Below are positions 8,007 to 16,675 of a stretch of DNA of 64,000 bases, in pieces; the first letter of the stretch is position 1, and each line of letters begins with the position of its first letter. Made by a program: the position numbers and the translations under genes. The notes under the pieces were generated by a model. That model ran no database searches. It worked only from the letters and a program-made list of their open reading frames with translations, and was not told the DNA's origin. Source of the DNA: Gilliamella apicola (lineage in GTDB: Bacteria > Pseudomonadota > Gammaproteobacteria > Enterobacterales > Orbaceae); the NCBI RefSeq assembly GCF_000599985.1, contig NZ_CP007445.1, positions 2,480,001-2,544,000 of the forward strand. Direction: 5' to 3'.

Positions 8007-8546
8007 ATGCAATCACAACTAATTATTAATGAACTAAATCATTCTGTCCAAACATTAACTGATCAAAATATCACAAATTTAATCCAGAAAATAAAACAGC
8101 ATAACCGTATTTTTGTCCATGGTACAGGACGTTCAGGTCTTATGTTAAAGGCTTTTGCAATGCGGCTAATGCAACTTGGATTAAATTCTTTTGTGGTTGG
8201 TGAAACTACTACGCCGTCAGTACAAAAAGGAGATCTTTTAATAGTAGCATCTGCCTCAGGTGAAACCGAAAGTGTTAATTTAATGGCTAAATCAGCACTC
8301 AAACAAGGTATTGATCTTGCTATCATCTGCGCATCACCTAATTCAACTCTTGCCAAAATCCAATCACCTGACATTATACTACAATCGGGTACTAAATATT
8401 TACAATCACAAGTAAGTCAACAACCACTTGGTAGCCTTTTTGAGCAGATGTTACTTATTATCTTTGATACTGTTATTCTTACTATGAGTGATAATCAAAA
8501 AGATAGTAATGATGATATGGCTCATCGCCATGCAAGTTTAGAGTAA
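8007..8546 (+). CDS. SIS-domain phosphohexuloisomerase (HxlB/PHI-like)
   Basis: 179 residues, a single SIS domain. HGTGRSGLMLKAFAMRLMQL and the C-terminal PLGSLFEQMLL and HRHASLE closely match 6-phospho-3-hexuloisomerase HxlB in spacing and length. PHI interconverts 3-hexulose-6-P and fructose-6-P. Its usual partner, hexulose-6-phosphate synthase, is absent, so this is not the formaldehyde (RuMP) pathway. In this operon it may move a carbonyl between C3 and C2 of an imported hexulose phosphate. It is the last gene; a terminator follows. Confidence 0.82.
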   Translation: MQSQLIINELNHSVQTLTDQNITNLIQKIKQHNRIFVHGTGRSGLMLKAFAMRLMQLGLNSFVVGETTTPSVQKGDLLIVASASGETESVNLMAKSALKQGIDLAIICASPNSTLAKIQSPDIILQSGTKYLQSQVSQQPLGSLFEQMLLIIFDTVILTMSDNQKDSNDDMAHRHASLE

Positions 8547-8565
8547 CGTAAGATTCGATCAATTT

Positions 8566-8604
8566 AAATCCACTTATCATAAGTTCTTTGATGGGTGGAT
8601 TTTA
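8566..8604 (+). terminator. Terminator of the PTS operon
   Basis: Arms AAATCCAC (8566-8573) and GTGGATTT (8595-8602) pair perfectly, with a second inner pairing ATCA/TGAT, and end in a short T run. It lies 20 bases after the SIS gene stop. Confidence 0.7.
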
Positions 8605-8767
8605 TACTATTCCTCGTTAAATATTACTTTATTTATACTAATTACCTCTCATTCATAATAGAGCTTATTAACTTTATTTGCTTATCATTACATTGCCTAC
8701 AATAATCGCTTAACTTGTTGTAATAATTGTTTTTGATTTTGACAAAAAATGCTAATATACTGCCGAA

Positions 8768-9112
8768 ATGAACATAATCTATTATTGGCAAAATATCAGC
8801 AAACGCTTGATTATTAATACCGCTTTATCGCACTTATTATTAGGTGTGATTGCTGCTGGGTTTGGATTATATCAAGAAAACGCTTTACCTGCACAATCGT
8901 CAACGTCTCAAGTTGGCATTATTGCCATTACCCTAATTGTACAAGATCACCAAACACCAATAACAACAAAATCACAAACATTAGCCTTATCACAAAAACC
9001 GCAATGTTATAGGTCAATTACATCATTAAATTACCGTGATGTTAGTCCAAATCCAATTATTCGATTATCACCTAATAATGGTATAAGAGCTGGACCTAAT
9101 ACTACCGCTTAA
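8768..9112 (+). CDS. secM: SecM-type secretion monitor, divergent arrest peptide
   Basis: 114 residues directly upstream of secA. The N-terminus holds a signal-sequence-like segment with HLLLGVIAAGFGL, close to the HLLLGMVAASLGL stretch of E. coli SecM. The C-terminus ends GIRAGPNTTA, keeping the GIRAGP core that stalls ribosomes in E. coli until SecA pulls the chain. The upstream arrest residues differ: at the positions of F150, W155 and I156 here stand Pro, Arg and Leu. The protein is also shorter than the 170-residue E. coli form. The role is translational control of SecA. An overlooked or mis-annotated gene in many genomes because of its low conservation. Confidence 0.82.
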   Translation: MNIIYYWQNISKRLIINTALSHLLLGVIAAGFGLYQENALPAQSSTSQVGIIAITLIVQDHQTPITTKSQTLALSQKPQCYRSITSLNYRDVSPNPIIRLSPNNGIRAGPNTTA

Positions 9113-9159
9113 TGAGCTTATCGCTCAATTGAATTAAATTTTTATAGAGGCATAAGCCT
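9113..9159 (+). promoter_or_regulatory. secM-secA intergenic hairpins
   Basis: TGAGC-TTATC-GCTCA (9113-9127) begins right after the secM stop. A second small stem GAGGC/GCCTT lies at about 9147-9160. In E. coli a secM-secA hairpin hides the secA ribosome site until SecM stalls. Here the stems are short and neither clearly covers the AGAG before the secA ATG at 9194, so an equivalent function is tentative. Confidence 0.4.
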
Positions 9160-9193
9160 TACTATTTCTATTAAAAAGAACAAGAGAAAAATC

Positions 9194-11926
9194 ATGTTAT
9201 TAAAACTATTAACTAAAGTATTTGGTAGTCGAAATGAACGCGTTTTAAAAATGATGCGTAAACGCGTTGAAAGAATTAATGCACTAGAACCGCAAATTGA
9301 AGCATTAACCGATGCAGAACTAAAAGCTAAAACCACAGAATTTAAACAAAAAATCGCTGAAGGTGCTAAGTTAGATGATATTTTAGAAGAAGCCTTTGCT
9401 GTTGTGCGCGAGGCAAGTAAACGTGTGTTTGGCATGCGCCATTTTGACGTACAACTTATTGGTGGTATGGTATTAAATGAACGTTGCATTGCTGAAATGC
9501 GTACTGGTGAAGGTAAAACTTTAACCGCGACCTTACCTGCTTATTTAAATGCATTAACAGGTAAAGGCGTACATGTTGTGACAGTAAATGATTACTTAGC
9601 ACAGCGCGATGCTGAAAATAATCGTCCATTATTCGAATTTTTAGGATTATCTGTTGGTATCAACCTACCTAATATGCCACCGCATATGAAACGTGAAGCT
9701 TACAATGCCGATATTACTTATGGTACCAATAATGAGTATGGCTTTGATTACCTGCGCGACAATATGGTATTTACTAAAGATTCTCGCGTACAACGCCCAT
9801 TGCATTATGCTTTAGTCGATGAAGTTGACTCGATTTTAATTGATGAAGCAAGAACACCTCTTATCATTTCGGGACAAGCTGAAGATAGTTCCGACCGATA
9901 TGTTAGTATTGATAAAATTATTCCATATCTAATTCAACAAGAAAAAGAAGATTCCGATCAATTTCAGGGTGATGGTGACTTTTCTATCGATGAAAAATCT
10001 CGCCAAGTCAATTTGACTGAACGTGGATTAGTGAAAGTTGAAGAGTTACTTATTAAAAATGGAATTATGAAAGGTGATGAATCACTTTATGCGCCAAATA
10101 ATATTGTACTAATGCATCATGTTAATGCAGCATTACGTGCTCATCACCTATTCCATAAAGATGTTGATTACATAGTTAGAGATAATGAAATTATTATTGT
10201 CGATGAACATACTGGTCGTACAATGGATGGGCGACGTTGGTCTGATGGTTTGCATCAAGCCGTTGAAGCTAAAGAGCATGTAAAAATCCAAAATGAAAAC
10301 CAAACATTAGCATCAATTACTTTCCAAAACTATTTCCGCTTGTACGAAAAATTAGCGGGAATGACAGGGACTGCAGATACAGAAGCATTTGAATTCAATC
10401 AGATTTATGGCTTAGATACCATTGTTATCCCAACTAATCGCCCAATGGTACGTAAAGATAAACCCGATCTTGTTTATATGACAGAAAAAGAGAAGATCAA
10501 TGCGATTGTAACCGATGTACAAGCTTGTGTAGAACGTGGACAACCCGTTTTAGTTGGTACAGCCTCAATTGAAAAATCTGAATTAGTTTCATCCGCATTT
10601 AAAAAAGCAGGTATCAAGCATAACGTACTCAATGCGAAATTCCATGCTCAAGAAGCGGAAATAATCGCTCAAGCAGGTAGTAAAGGTGCAGTAACCATTG
10701 CAACAAATATGGCTGGCCGAGGTACTGATATTATGCTTGGTGGTAATTGGCAAAGCGAGATAGCAAAACTTGAAGCGCCTACTCCTGAAGATATCGAAAA
10801 AGCCAAACAAGCATGGCAAGCAAAACACGAAGAAGTGATTGCACTTGGAGGACTTTATATTTTAGGTACCGAACGTCATGAATCACGTCGAATAGATAAC
10901 CAACTTCGTGGGCGTGCTGGTCGTCAAGGTGACCCTGGTGCATCACGCTTTTACCTATCACTGGAAGATCCATTAATGCGAATTTTTGCTTCTGATCGTG
11001 TAGGTAACATGATGCGTAAACTTGGTATGCAAGAAGGCGAAGCCATTGAGCATCCATGGGTAACTAAAGCCATTGCTAATGCTCAAAAGAAAGTTGAAAG
11101 CCGAAACTTTGATATTCGTAAACAGTTACTTGAATACGATGATGTTGCGAACGATCAACGTAAAGCAATTTATCGCCAACGTAATGAATTACTTGATAAC
11201 TCAGATATTAAAGAAACGATTGATTCAATCCGTGGTGACGTCTTTAATACTGTAATTGATCAATATATTCCACCACAATCTATTGAAGAGATGTGGGATG
11301 TCAAAGGTCTTGAAACAGCACTTAAAAGCGATTTTGATTTAGATTTACCTATTACTAAATGGCTAGATGAAGAACAAAATCTTCATGAAGAAACATTACG
11401 TGAACGTATTTTAAAAATAGCTCAAGATACCTATATTGCAAAAGAAAATACTGCTGGTTCTGAAGCATTTAGACAATTTGAAAAAAGCGTCATGTTACAA
11501 ACGCTTGACACTTTATGGAAAGAACATCTAGCGGCGATGGATTATTTACGTCAAGGTATTCATTTACGTGGCTATGCACAAAAAGATCCAAAACAAGAAT
11601 ATAAACGTGAATCATTTAATATGTTTGCTAGAATGCTAGAAGCATTAAAATATGATGTAATAGGGATATTAAGTCGTGTTCAGATTCGTTCTCAAGAAGA
11701 AGTCGATGAAGCTGAACGTCAACGTCTAGCCGAAATGGAAAAATTAATGGCAAAACAACAAGCCAACCATGAAGAGGTAACAAATATGGGCAGTGAAAGT
11801 AAAGAACAATCAGCAGGTACTTCATCACAACCAATAGTAAGAAACCAAGCTAAAGTGGGACGTAATGACCCATGTCCTTGTGGTTCAGGTAAAAAATATA
11901 AACATTGCCATGGTGCTGTTCACTAA
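9194..11926 (+). CDS. secA: Preprotein translocase ATPase SecA
   Basis: 910 residues, full length. The Walker A region [14 protein letters not shown] is near residue 105, [12 protein letters not shown] near 210, the second ATPase motif region [12 protein letters not shown] near 510, and [10 protein letters not shown] near 575. The C-terminal zinc-binding tail has [12 protein letters not shown], which binds SecB and phospholipid. It drives Sec-dependent export through SecYEG. It follows secM by 81 bases, as in enterobacteria. Confidence 0.98.
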   Translation: MLLKLLTKVFGSRNERVLKMMRKRVERINALEPQIEALTDAELKAKTTEFKQKIAEGAKLDDILEEAFAVVREASKRVFGMRHFDVQLIGGMVLNERCIAEMRTGEGKTLTATLPAYLNALTGKGVHVVTVNDYLAQRDAENNRPLFEFLGLSVGINLPNMPPHMKREAYNADITYGTNNEYGFDYLRDNMVFTKDSRVQRPLHYALVDEVDSILIDEARTPLIISGQAEDSSDRYVSIDKIIPYLIQQEKEDSDQFQGDGDFSIDEKSRQVNLTERGLVKVEELLIKNGIMKGDESLYAPNNIVLMHHVNAALRAHHLFHKDVDYIVRDNEIIIVDEHTGRTMDGRRWSDGLHQAVEAKEHVKIQNENQTLASITFQNYFRLYEKLAGMTGTADTEAFEFNQIYGLDTIVIPTNRPMVRKDKPDLVYMTEKEKINAIVTDVQACVERGQPVLVGTASIEKSELVSSAFKKAGIKHNVLNAKFHAQEAEIIAQAGSKGAVTIATNMAGRGTDIMLGGNWQSEIAKLEAPTPEDIEKAKQAWQAKHEEVIALGGLYILGTERHESRRIDNQLRGRAGRQGDPGASRFYLSLEDPLMRIFASDRVGNMMRKLGMQEGEAIEHPWVTKAIANAQKKVESRNFDIRKQLLEYDDVANDQRKAIYRQRNELLDNSDIKETIDSIRGDVFNTVIDQYIPPQSIEEMWDVKGLETALKSDFDLDLPITKWLDEEQNLHEETLRERILKIAQDTYIAKENTAGSEAFRQFEKSVMLQTLDTLWKEHLAAMDYLRQGIHLRGYAQKDPKQEYKRESFNMFARMLEALKYDVIGILSRVQIRSQEEVDEAERQRLAEMEKLMAKQQANHEEVTNMGSESKEQSAGTSSQPIVRNQAKVGRNDPCPCGSGKKYKHCHGAVH

Positions 11927-11995
11927 GGAAAAAATTTAGTATCATCAAGCAATATTGATATTAAATAACCGATTAAACTCGGTACTAAAATTACT

Positions 11996-12023
11996 AGGGA
12001 AAGTACCAACTTTCCCTGCTTTT
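11996..12023 (+). terminator. Rho-independent terminator of secA
   Basis: A perfect 9-bp stem AGGGAAAGT/ACTTTCCCT (11996-12004 and 12009-12017) with loop ACCA, followed by GCTTTT. It lies 70 bases after the secA stop and ahead of mutT, which may therefore have its own promoter or depend on read-through. Confidence 0.8.
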
Positions 12024-12043
12024 AATAACAAATAGACAGGATT

Positions 12044-12448
12044 ATGAAAAAACATACTGAAATTGCTGTAGGTATTATCCGTTCACAAGATTGTCAAATC
12101 TTTATAACTCAACGCGGTGAAGACTCACATCTTGCTGGTTTCTGGGAATTTCCAGGTGGCAAGATTGAAGTTGGCGAAACTCCATTTCAAACCTTGCAAC
12201 GTGAAATAGCTGAAGAAGTTGATATCCAAATTCATCAAGCCCAATTTTTAAATATTTTTAGACATAGTTATGATGATCGTGATATTACCATTCATGCTTA
12301 TCTTGTTGAAGAATGGGATGGTGTACCATTTGCTAAAGAAGGTCAACCTAGCCGTTGGGTTGATCAAGAAGATCTCAATGCAGATGAATTTCCTGATGCC
12401 AATAGACCGATTATCGAAATGCTTAAAAATTTAGATAAACAGATTTAA
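12044..12448 (+). CDS. mutT: 8-oxo-dGTP diphosphatase MutT
   Basis: 134 residues (E. coli MutT is 129). The Nudix box runs from GGKIEVGE through REIAEEV with the metal-binding Glu residues intact. FWEFPGGK and the ITQR segment also match MutT. It hydrolyses oxidised purine nucleoside triphosphates and prevents A:T to C:G mutations. The secA-mutT order is conserved in enterobacteria. RBS AGGA precedes the ATG. Confidence 0.93.
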   Translation: MKKHTEIAVGIIRSQDCQIFITQRGEDSHLAGFWEFPGGKIEVGETPFQTLQREIAEEVDIQIHQAQFLNIFRHSYDDRDITIHAYLVEEWDGVPFAKEGQPSRWVDQEDLNADEFPDANRPIIEMLKNLDKQI

Positions 12449-12490
12449 TTCATTTGTCTGATGGCTTTAGATAGCTTTGAAATGTTTTTT

Positions 12491-12508
12491 AAAGCTAGGG
12501 AGCTTTTT
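12491..12508 (+). terminator. Terminator of mutT
   Basis: A 6-bp stem AAAGCT/AGCTTT with an AGGG loop and following T's, 42 bases after the mutT stop. It is short, so moderately supported. Confidence 0.55.
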
Positions 12509-12621
12509 CGTCACATTAAAGTTAACCTTTAAATTATTGTAACTCTGTAATTTACTTATCAACTTTTGCTTAGTGGTGTTATAAGCGTTGACTATTATTT
12601 TAATATTCATTTAAATTATAA

Positions 12622-12667
12622 TTTTTATACTGAAACGTATACATTACCTCAAACTTTTTTACAAAAG
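12622..12667 (+). repeat. 46-bp dispersed repeat, copy 1 (left inverted arm)
   Basis: It begins TTTTTATACTGAAACGTATA and ends CTTTTTTACAAAAG. The reverse complement of 13144-13189 matches it at 43 of 46 positions. A third, less similar copy follows nrdB at 44998-45042. The pair at 12.6 and 13.2 kb forms inverted ends around the DUF4177 gene. No target duplication is visible at the outer borders. Confidence 0.85.
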
Positions 12668-12710
12668 TTGGGTTAAATTAGTTATTTTTAGCTACTATAA
12701 GTGTAACTAG

Positions 12711-12738
12711 TTGTTTAACAGGCTAAAAAAGGTATAAT
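12711..12738 (+). promoter_or_regulatory. Predicted promoter of the DUF4177 gene
   Basis: TTGTTT (12711-12716), 16-bp spacer, TATAAT (12733-12738). The start codon is 68 bases downstream. The 357-base gap 12449-12805 otherwise holds the mutT terminator and repeat copy 1. Confidence 0.6.
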
Positions 12739-12805
12739 TCCTGTCTGTTTTTTAACATTCATCAAAAAAATTACTTTTTTATAGAGGGAGTTAAGGATTA
12801 ACTAT

Positions 12806-13042
12806 ATGAAAGAATATCAAGTAGTGCTTTATCAAGAAGGTGCATTATCATCATTACTTTTAGGTGCAGCTAACGCCGATCCTTTAAAATTTTCTACTTT
12901 TTTAAATAACCATGCAGCTCAAGGTTGGCGAGTGGTTACTATGGAAAAAGATATACGCCGTTTGTTTCTATTTTGGCGTAGAGAAGCTTACTTAGTTGTA
13001 ATGGAACGAGAGAAAGATAATATTAAACCAAACTTTGTCTAA
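12806..13042 (+). CDS. DUF4177 family small protein
   Basis: 78 residues resembling DUF4177: KEYQVVLY at the start, then LNNHAAQGWRVVTMEKD and FLFWRREAYLVVMER. No signal peptide or membrane segment. Function unknown. It has its own promoter and a strong hairpin 15 bases after the stop, and it lies between two nearly identical inverted 46-bp repeats, which could mean that the gene moved as a small unit. Confidence 0.7.
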   Translation: MKEYQVVLYQEGALSSLLLGAANADPLKFSTFLNNHAAQGWRVVTMEKDIRRLFLFWRREAYLVVMEREKDNIKPNFV

Positions 13043-13057
13043 CTCTATAATTAAAAA

Positions 13058-13092
13058 AGGAATCAATATTTCTATTAACGTTATTGATTCCT
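13058..13092 (+). terminator. Hairpin after the DUF4177 gene
   Basis: A perfect 11-bp stem AGGAATCAATA/TATTGATTCCT with a 13-base loop, preceded by six A's. The A run makes it a better terminator on the minus strand than on the plus strand, so it may serve both the DUF4177 gene and the convergent DMT operon. Confidence 0.65.
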
Positions 13093-13143
13093 AATAATAA
13101 ATAGATCGAGTCAATAATTAATCTTAAAAGCAAATAAGAAAAA

Positions 13144-13189
13144 TTTTTGTCAAAAAGTTTGAGGTAATGCATACGTTTCAGTATAAAAA
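13144..13189 (-). repeat. 46-bp dispersed repeat, copy 2 (right inverted arm)
   Basis: Inverted relative to 12622-12667, with three differences in 46 positions by direct reading. It ends two bases before the stop of the convergent transporter gene. Confidence 0.85.
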
Positions 13190-13190
13190 C

Positions 13191-13574
13191 CTATTTTTTG
13201 CATTGTAATTTTTGTTCAGCTAAAGCTAAAAATACAATACCAATAATAATACATAGCCCACCAAGTAACCGAGTTAATGTCACTTGCTCATTAAACACAA
13301 TTACCGAGACTAACATAACAGTCACTACTTGTAGATGTGAAGCAGCAAACGCTGGCCCTACTGGCGCTTTTTTTAATAAAACCATCCAAGTCATAAATGC
13401 GCCAGTATAGCCTAAGATGACTAAATAAGCCCAACCATGACTAAAAATACGGATTAACCAATCAAAACTAATTTCGAATGGTAAAGCTGATAATGCGGTT
13501 AATTTGAAATTAGTTTGACCAAACGTATCAAAAAATAACAATAAGATAAAACCGATAATGTAAAATTTTTTCAT
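13191..13574 (-). CDS. Small DMT/EamA-type membrane protein (second of pair)
   Basis: 127 residues with four hydrophobic segments, the size and topology of the SMR/EamA half-transporters (EmrE, ArnE/ArnF class). A Glu in EQVTLTRLLGG precedes the last segment. Its ATG shares one base with the stop of the neighbouring small transporter (13574), so the two are coupled and probably form a heterodimer. Both follow zur in the same operon, so a metal- or stress-related substrate is possible; nothing in the sequence fixes it. Confidence 0.7.
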   Translation of the reverse strand: MKKFYIIGFILLLFFDTFGQTNFKLTALSALPFEISFDWLIRIFSHGWAYLVILGYTGAFMTWMVLLKKAPVGPAFAASHLQVVTVMLVSVIVFNEQVTLTRLLGGLCIIIGIVFLALAEQKLQCKK

Positions 13575-13930
13575 TAGGTAAGTCCTACTAATATCACGCC
13601 GAAAGTAATAAAAAATATACCAATAAGACGAAATGCTGTTAGATGTTCTTTGAATAAAATTCGTCCAGCAACCATAACCGTAATGATATTAAACGATCCT
13701 AATAAAATACCTTGCGATAATGGAACTTCACTCAAAAACGCCAGCCAAAAAATAAAGCCAACAAAATAAGTGCCAAACCCTAACCAGAGCCAAAAATTAC
13801 CAAATAATTTTTGCCAATAGTGTAAGCCTTGTTGATGTTTTGAAGTTATTGCAGCATATTTAAAAGCAATTTGTCCGACAGTATCACAAAATAGATTTAC
13901 TAACCAAAGAGTAATAATTAAGGCTGACAT
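13574..13930 (-). CDS. Small DMT/EamA-type membrane protein (first of pair)
   Basis: About 118 residues, four hydrophobic segments, with KEHLTAFRLIGIFFITFG near the C-terminus as in EamA half-domains. The ATG at 13930 lies inside the end of zur (13-base overlap); the frame extends to a TTG at 13939. It shares one base with the following partner gene. The pair resembles two-gene SMR transporters that insert with opposite topology. Substrate unknown. Confidence 0.7.
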   Translation of the reverse strand: MSALIITLWLVNLFCDTVGQIAFKYAAITSKHQQGLHYWQKLFGNFWLWLGFGTYFVGFIFWLAFLSEVPLSQGILLGSFNIITVMVAGRILFKEHLTAFRLIGIFFITFGVILVGLT

Positions 13931-14352
13931 GGCTGACAAATTCCATGGATTTCAAGCACACTATGTTTTATTAAAAAGTCACTTTGTAGCGCTAATTGCT
14001 TAAGTTGTGTTTCGATATCTTGTGAATGTTTTTCAATAATCTGTTGACACTTGTCACAAATAAACAGTATTGAAATATGCTCTGGATCATGAAAATGCGG
14101 ACAAATAATAAAGCTATTAGACGATTCAACTTTATGGATAAAACCTTGTTCAAGCAAAAACTCTAAAGCACGATAAATTGTTGGCGGCTTTGCTTGTGGT
14201 TCACTGACTTTAAGCAAATCTAAAAGATCATATGCACTCATTGCCTTATTTGCTTTCAACATGATGTCTAACACAGTTCGACGCTGTGTTGTCAATTTAA
14301 TGCCACGCTTCTTGCATAAAGTTTCAATTTTTTCAATTAGCAGATTATGCAT
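13918..14352 (-). CDS. zur: Zinc uptake regulator Zur (Fur family)
   Basis: 144 residues. The segment PPTIYRALEFLLEQGFIHKV is almost that of E. coli Zur and separates it from Fur. CDKC and the C-terminal CQPC supply structural-zinc cysteines; His-rich PHFHDPEH matches the regulatory site. It represses zinc-import genes when zinc is present. The terminal CQPCQP is encoded by a 9-base direct repeat. It sits between rnfH and two small transporter genes, with which it overlaps. Confidence 0.9.
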   Translation of the reverse strand: MHNLLIEKIETLCKKRGIKLTTQRRTVLDIMLKANKAMSAYDLLDLLKVSEPQAKPPTIYRALEFLLEQGFIHKVESSNSFIICPHFHDPEHISILFICDKCQQIIEKHSQDIETQLKQLALQSDFLIKHSVLEIHGICQPCQP

Positions 14353-14375
14353 TATGTTTCCTTTGCCTTAATAAA

Positions 14376-14645
14376 TTATTTTTTTGCTGCTCTTTTTCGT
14401 CTTATTTCTTTAGGATCATTAATTAATGGACGATAGATTTCGATACGATCGCCATTTTTCACTAAATCATTAAGATCACAACGTTTGCCATAAATACCAA
14501 TCAAGTGTTCATCTAATTTTATCTGACATATCGATAAGATATTGGATTTTGTGATTGCTTGCAAGACATTCGTTTGCTCATCAACATCACAATTAATTAT
14601 TGTTGGATTATTAGGTAGCGCATAAACAATTTGAATACTATTCAT
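14376..14645 (-). CDS. rnfH: RnfH family protein (RatB)
   Basis: About 89 residues from the ATG at 14645; the longer frame from 14681 runs back into ratA. IQIVYALPN, VGIYGK-like IGIYGKRC, and DRIEIYRPLINDPKEIRRKR are the conserved features of the ubiquitin-like RnfH/UPF0125 family. Function is unsettled. The ATG follows the ratA stop after one base, and the ratA-rnfH pair opposite smpB is conserved in gammaproteobacteria. Confidence 0.88.
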   Translation of the reverse strand: MNSIQIVYALPNNPTIINCDVDEQTNVLQAITKSNILSICQIKLDEHLIGIYGKRCDLNDLVKNGDRIEIYRPLINDPKEIRRKRAAKK

Positions 14646-14646
14646 C

Positions 14647-15075
14647 TTAATAAATCTGCCTTGCTCTTTGTGAAAATGCATTAACCATATTAGACATCAC
14701 CTCTTTAAATACTGGAGTGAAAGCAATATCAAGTAACTTATTTTTAAATTCAAAATTCAACTCAAAACTAATTTTACTTTTGTTTTCTTCTAATGAAGTA
14801 AATTGCCATTTTCCCGATAGGTATTTAAACGGGCCGTCTAACAAACTCATTTCTATAGAATGAGGCTGATTAATTTTGTTTAATGTCGTAAAAGATTTCT
14901 TAAAACCTAATTTTTCAACTTCAATAAATGCCGCCATTAAATTATCTTGTTTCCTGATGATGCCGGTTGCTATACAATCGGGTACAAATTCTGGATAGAG
15001 AGTAATATCATTGACCAAAGCAAACATTTGCTCAATTGAATAAGGCTCGATAACCTCGTGAAAAACATGTGCCAT
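14647..15075 (-). CDS. ratA: RatA, START/COQ10-like toxin-family protein
   Basis: About 142 residues from MAHVFHEV at 15075; the frame extends upstream to 15120 without support. It has a START-domain (Bet v1-like) fold signature with LYPEFVPDC, LLDGPFKYL and the late VNAFSQRA. In E. coli RatA was reported to bind 50S subunits and inhibit association; homology to Coq10 suggests a lipid/quinone-binding role. Divergent from smpB and followed by rnfH, as in E. coli. Confidence 0.9.
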   Translation of the reverse strand: MAHVFHEVIEPYSIEQMFALVNDITLYPEFVPDCIATGIIRKQDNLMAAFIEVEKLGFKKSFTTLNKINQPHSIEMSLLDGPFKYLSGKWQFTSLEENKSKISFELNFEFKNKLLDIAFTPVFKEVMSNMVNAFSQRARQIY

Positions 15076-15143
15076 AATAATAAAATAAAAAAATTTAAAA
15101 TTAGTGGCATATAGTATCACGTAACTATATAATATCGCACATT

Positions 15144-15626
15144 ATGACTAAGAAAAAATCACACAAGCCGGGTTCGGCAACTATAGCATTAAATAAACGC
15201 GCACGCCATGAGTACTTTATTGAACAGGAAATTGAGGCAGGATTATCCCTGCAAGGCTGGGAAGTAAAATCATTGCGTGCAGGTAAAGCCAATATAAGTG
15301 ATAGTTATGTATTATTTAAAAACGGTGAAGCATGGTTATTTGGTGCAACAATTACGCCACTGAATGTTGCGTCAACACATGTGGTATGTGAACCTATGCG
15401 CAATCGAAAATTATTATTAAATGAGCGTGAACTCAACTCATTATTTGGTCAAATCAATCGCCAAGGTTATACCGTCGTTGCTCTTTCTTTATATTGGAAA
15501 AATGCTTGGGCAAAAGTAAAAATTGGTGTTGCTAAAGGTAAAAAAGAGTACGACAAACGCACTGATATCAAAGAGCGTCAATGGCAGGTTGATAAAGCCC
15601 GTATTATGAAAAACGCTAATCGTTAA
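15144..15626 (+). CDS. smpB: tmRNA-binding protein SmpB
   Basis: 160 residues, same length as E. coli SmpB and nearly identical in [48 protein letters not shown] and the C-terminal KARIMKNA. It delivers tmRNA to stalled ribosomes. Its RNA partner ssrA lies 44.5 kb away at 60122 rather than adjacent, as it is in E. coli. Confidence 0.98.
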   Translation: MTKKKSHKPGSATIALNKRARHEYFIEQEIEAGLSLQGWEVKSLRAGKANISDSYVLFKNGEAWLFGATITPLNVASTHVVCEPMRNRKLLLNERELNSLFGQINRQGYTVVALSLYWKNAWAKVKIGVAKGKKEYDKRTDIKERQWQVDKARIMKNANR

Positions 15627-15661
15627 TCATTGTGTAATTAATCCTTCACGTAATGATCAAT

Positions 15662-16660
15662 CTAATGATGGCGTATTATTTGTGGTTTGATAAAAATTTC
15701 ATTGTTTTTTAACTCCTTAAAGTTAAGTAAATCATCGATCACATCCACACAAACATGTGCCATACTTTGAAAATCCTGCGCAATTGCATCAATTGGATAA
15801 TAAGAGTAATCTAAATAAATGTTGTAGTCATAAGAGCATATACAAATCTCTTTCGGATCTAGCTTTATCTCAACTAAATAACTAAGCACTTCTTGTAATA
15901 GATTTCCTGACGGTGTAAAAATCGCTTTTGGTAAGCGCCCTAATTTATTATGTAGATTTTTAAGCAATTCGTATCCTTTATTTGGACAATAGTCATCACT
16001 CACTAACCATTCTGGATTAACAGCTAAACCGGCATTATTAAGACCTTGTTTAAATCCTTTAAGCCTTGCATCAATCGATGTGAGTTGCGTGTCACAACCA
16101 ATAAAATAAAATTCATCTAATTGTTTGGCATAAGGTTGAATTAATTCAGCAACCGAATCCAATGATTCACTTGTGATAAAAGGTAAGGAGGTATCTTTAA
16201 GATAACGATCAAAAAACAGCACTGGAGTATGTTGGTTAATACTCACATAAAAATCATCACTGTCTAAAGATGTCACTACAATCATTGCATCAACTTTGCG
16301 CTCAACTAAATTTTGGGCGACATTAACTTCGACCTCTTTATTATAATGACTACAAGTAATTAATAATTGAATATTTTTTTGCCTAAATGATGCCTCTAAA
16401 TGATGTAAAAACATTGAAAAAAAAGAATTCGACATATCCGGAACAATAACGCCTACCGTATTGGTACTGTTGGCTTTTATTAAATATTGGCGAATATGTG
16501 ATTGATCACTGTATTGCTGAGCAATGGCTAATACCCGTTGTCGCGTCTGCGGTGAAATACGATATTTTTTGTCTCGTTTATTAAAGATATGACTGACGGT
16601 CGTTGCCGACACGCCAGCCAAACGAGCAATATCATTAATTTTTAATTTATTACTCGCCAT
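15662..16660 (-). CDS. LacI-family regulator of the GH172 module
   Basis: 332 residues. The N-terminal HTH (INDIARLAGVSATTVSHIF, residues 7-25) and hinge are followed by a periplasmic-binding-protein-like sensor (VGVIVPDMSNSFF, then LFFDRYL). It resembles the Cra/SucR branch. It is third in a minus-strand operon after the permease and GH172 genes (15-base gap), so it probably controls them in response to a fructoside or fructose phosphate. It is convergent with smpB, 35 bases away, with no clear terminator between. Confidence 0.85.
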   Translation of the reverse strand: MASNKLKINDIARLAGVSATTVSHIFNKRDKKYRISPQTRQRVLAIAQQYSDQSHIRQYLIKANSTNTVGVIVPDMSNSFFSMFLHHLEASFRQKNIQLLITCSHYNKEVEVNVAQNLVERKVDAMIVVTSLDSDDFYVSINQHTPVLFFDRYLKDTSLPFITSESLDSVAELIQPYAKQLDEFYFIGCDTQLTSIDARLKGFKQGLNNAGLAVNPEWLVSDDYCPNKGYELLKNLHNKLGRLPKAIFTPSGNLLQEVLSYLVEIKLDPKEICICSYDYNIYLDYSYYPIDAIAQDFQSMAHVCVDVIDDLLNFKELKNNEIFIKPQIIRHH

Positions 16661-16675
16661 TTACTACTCTCTTAA

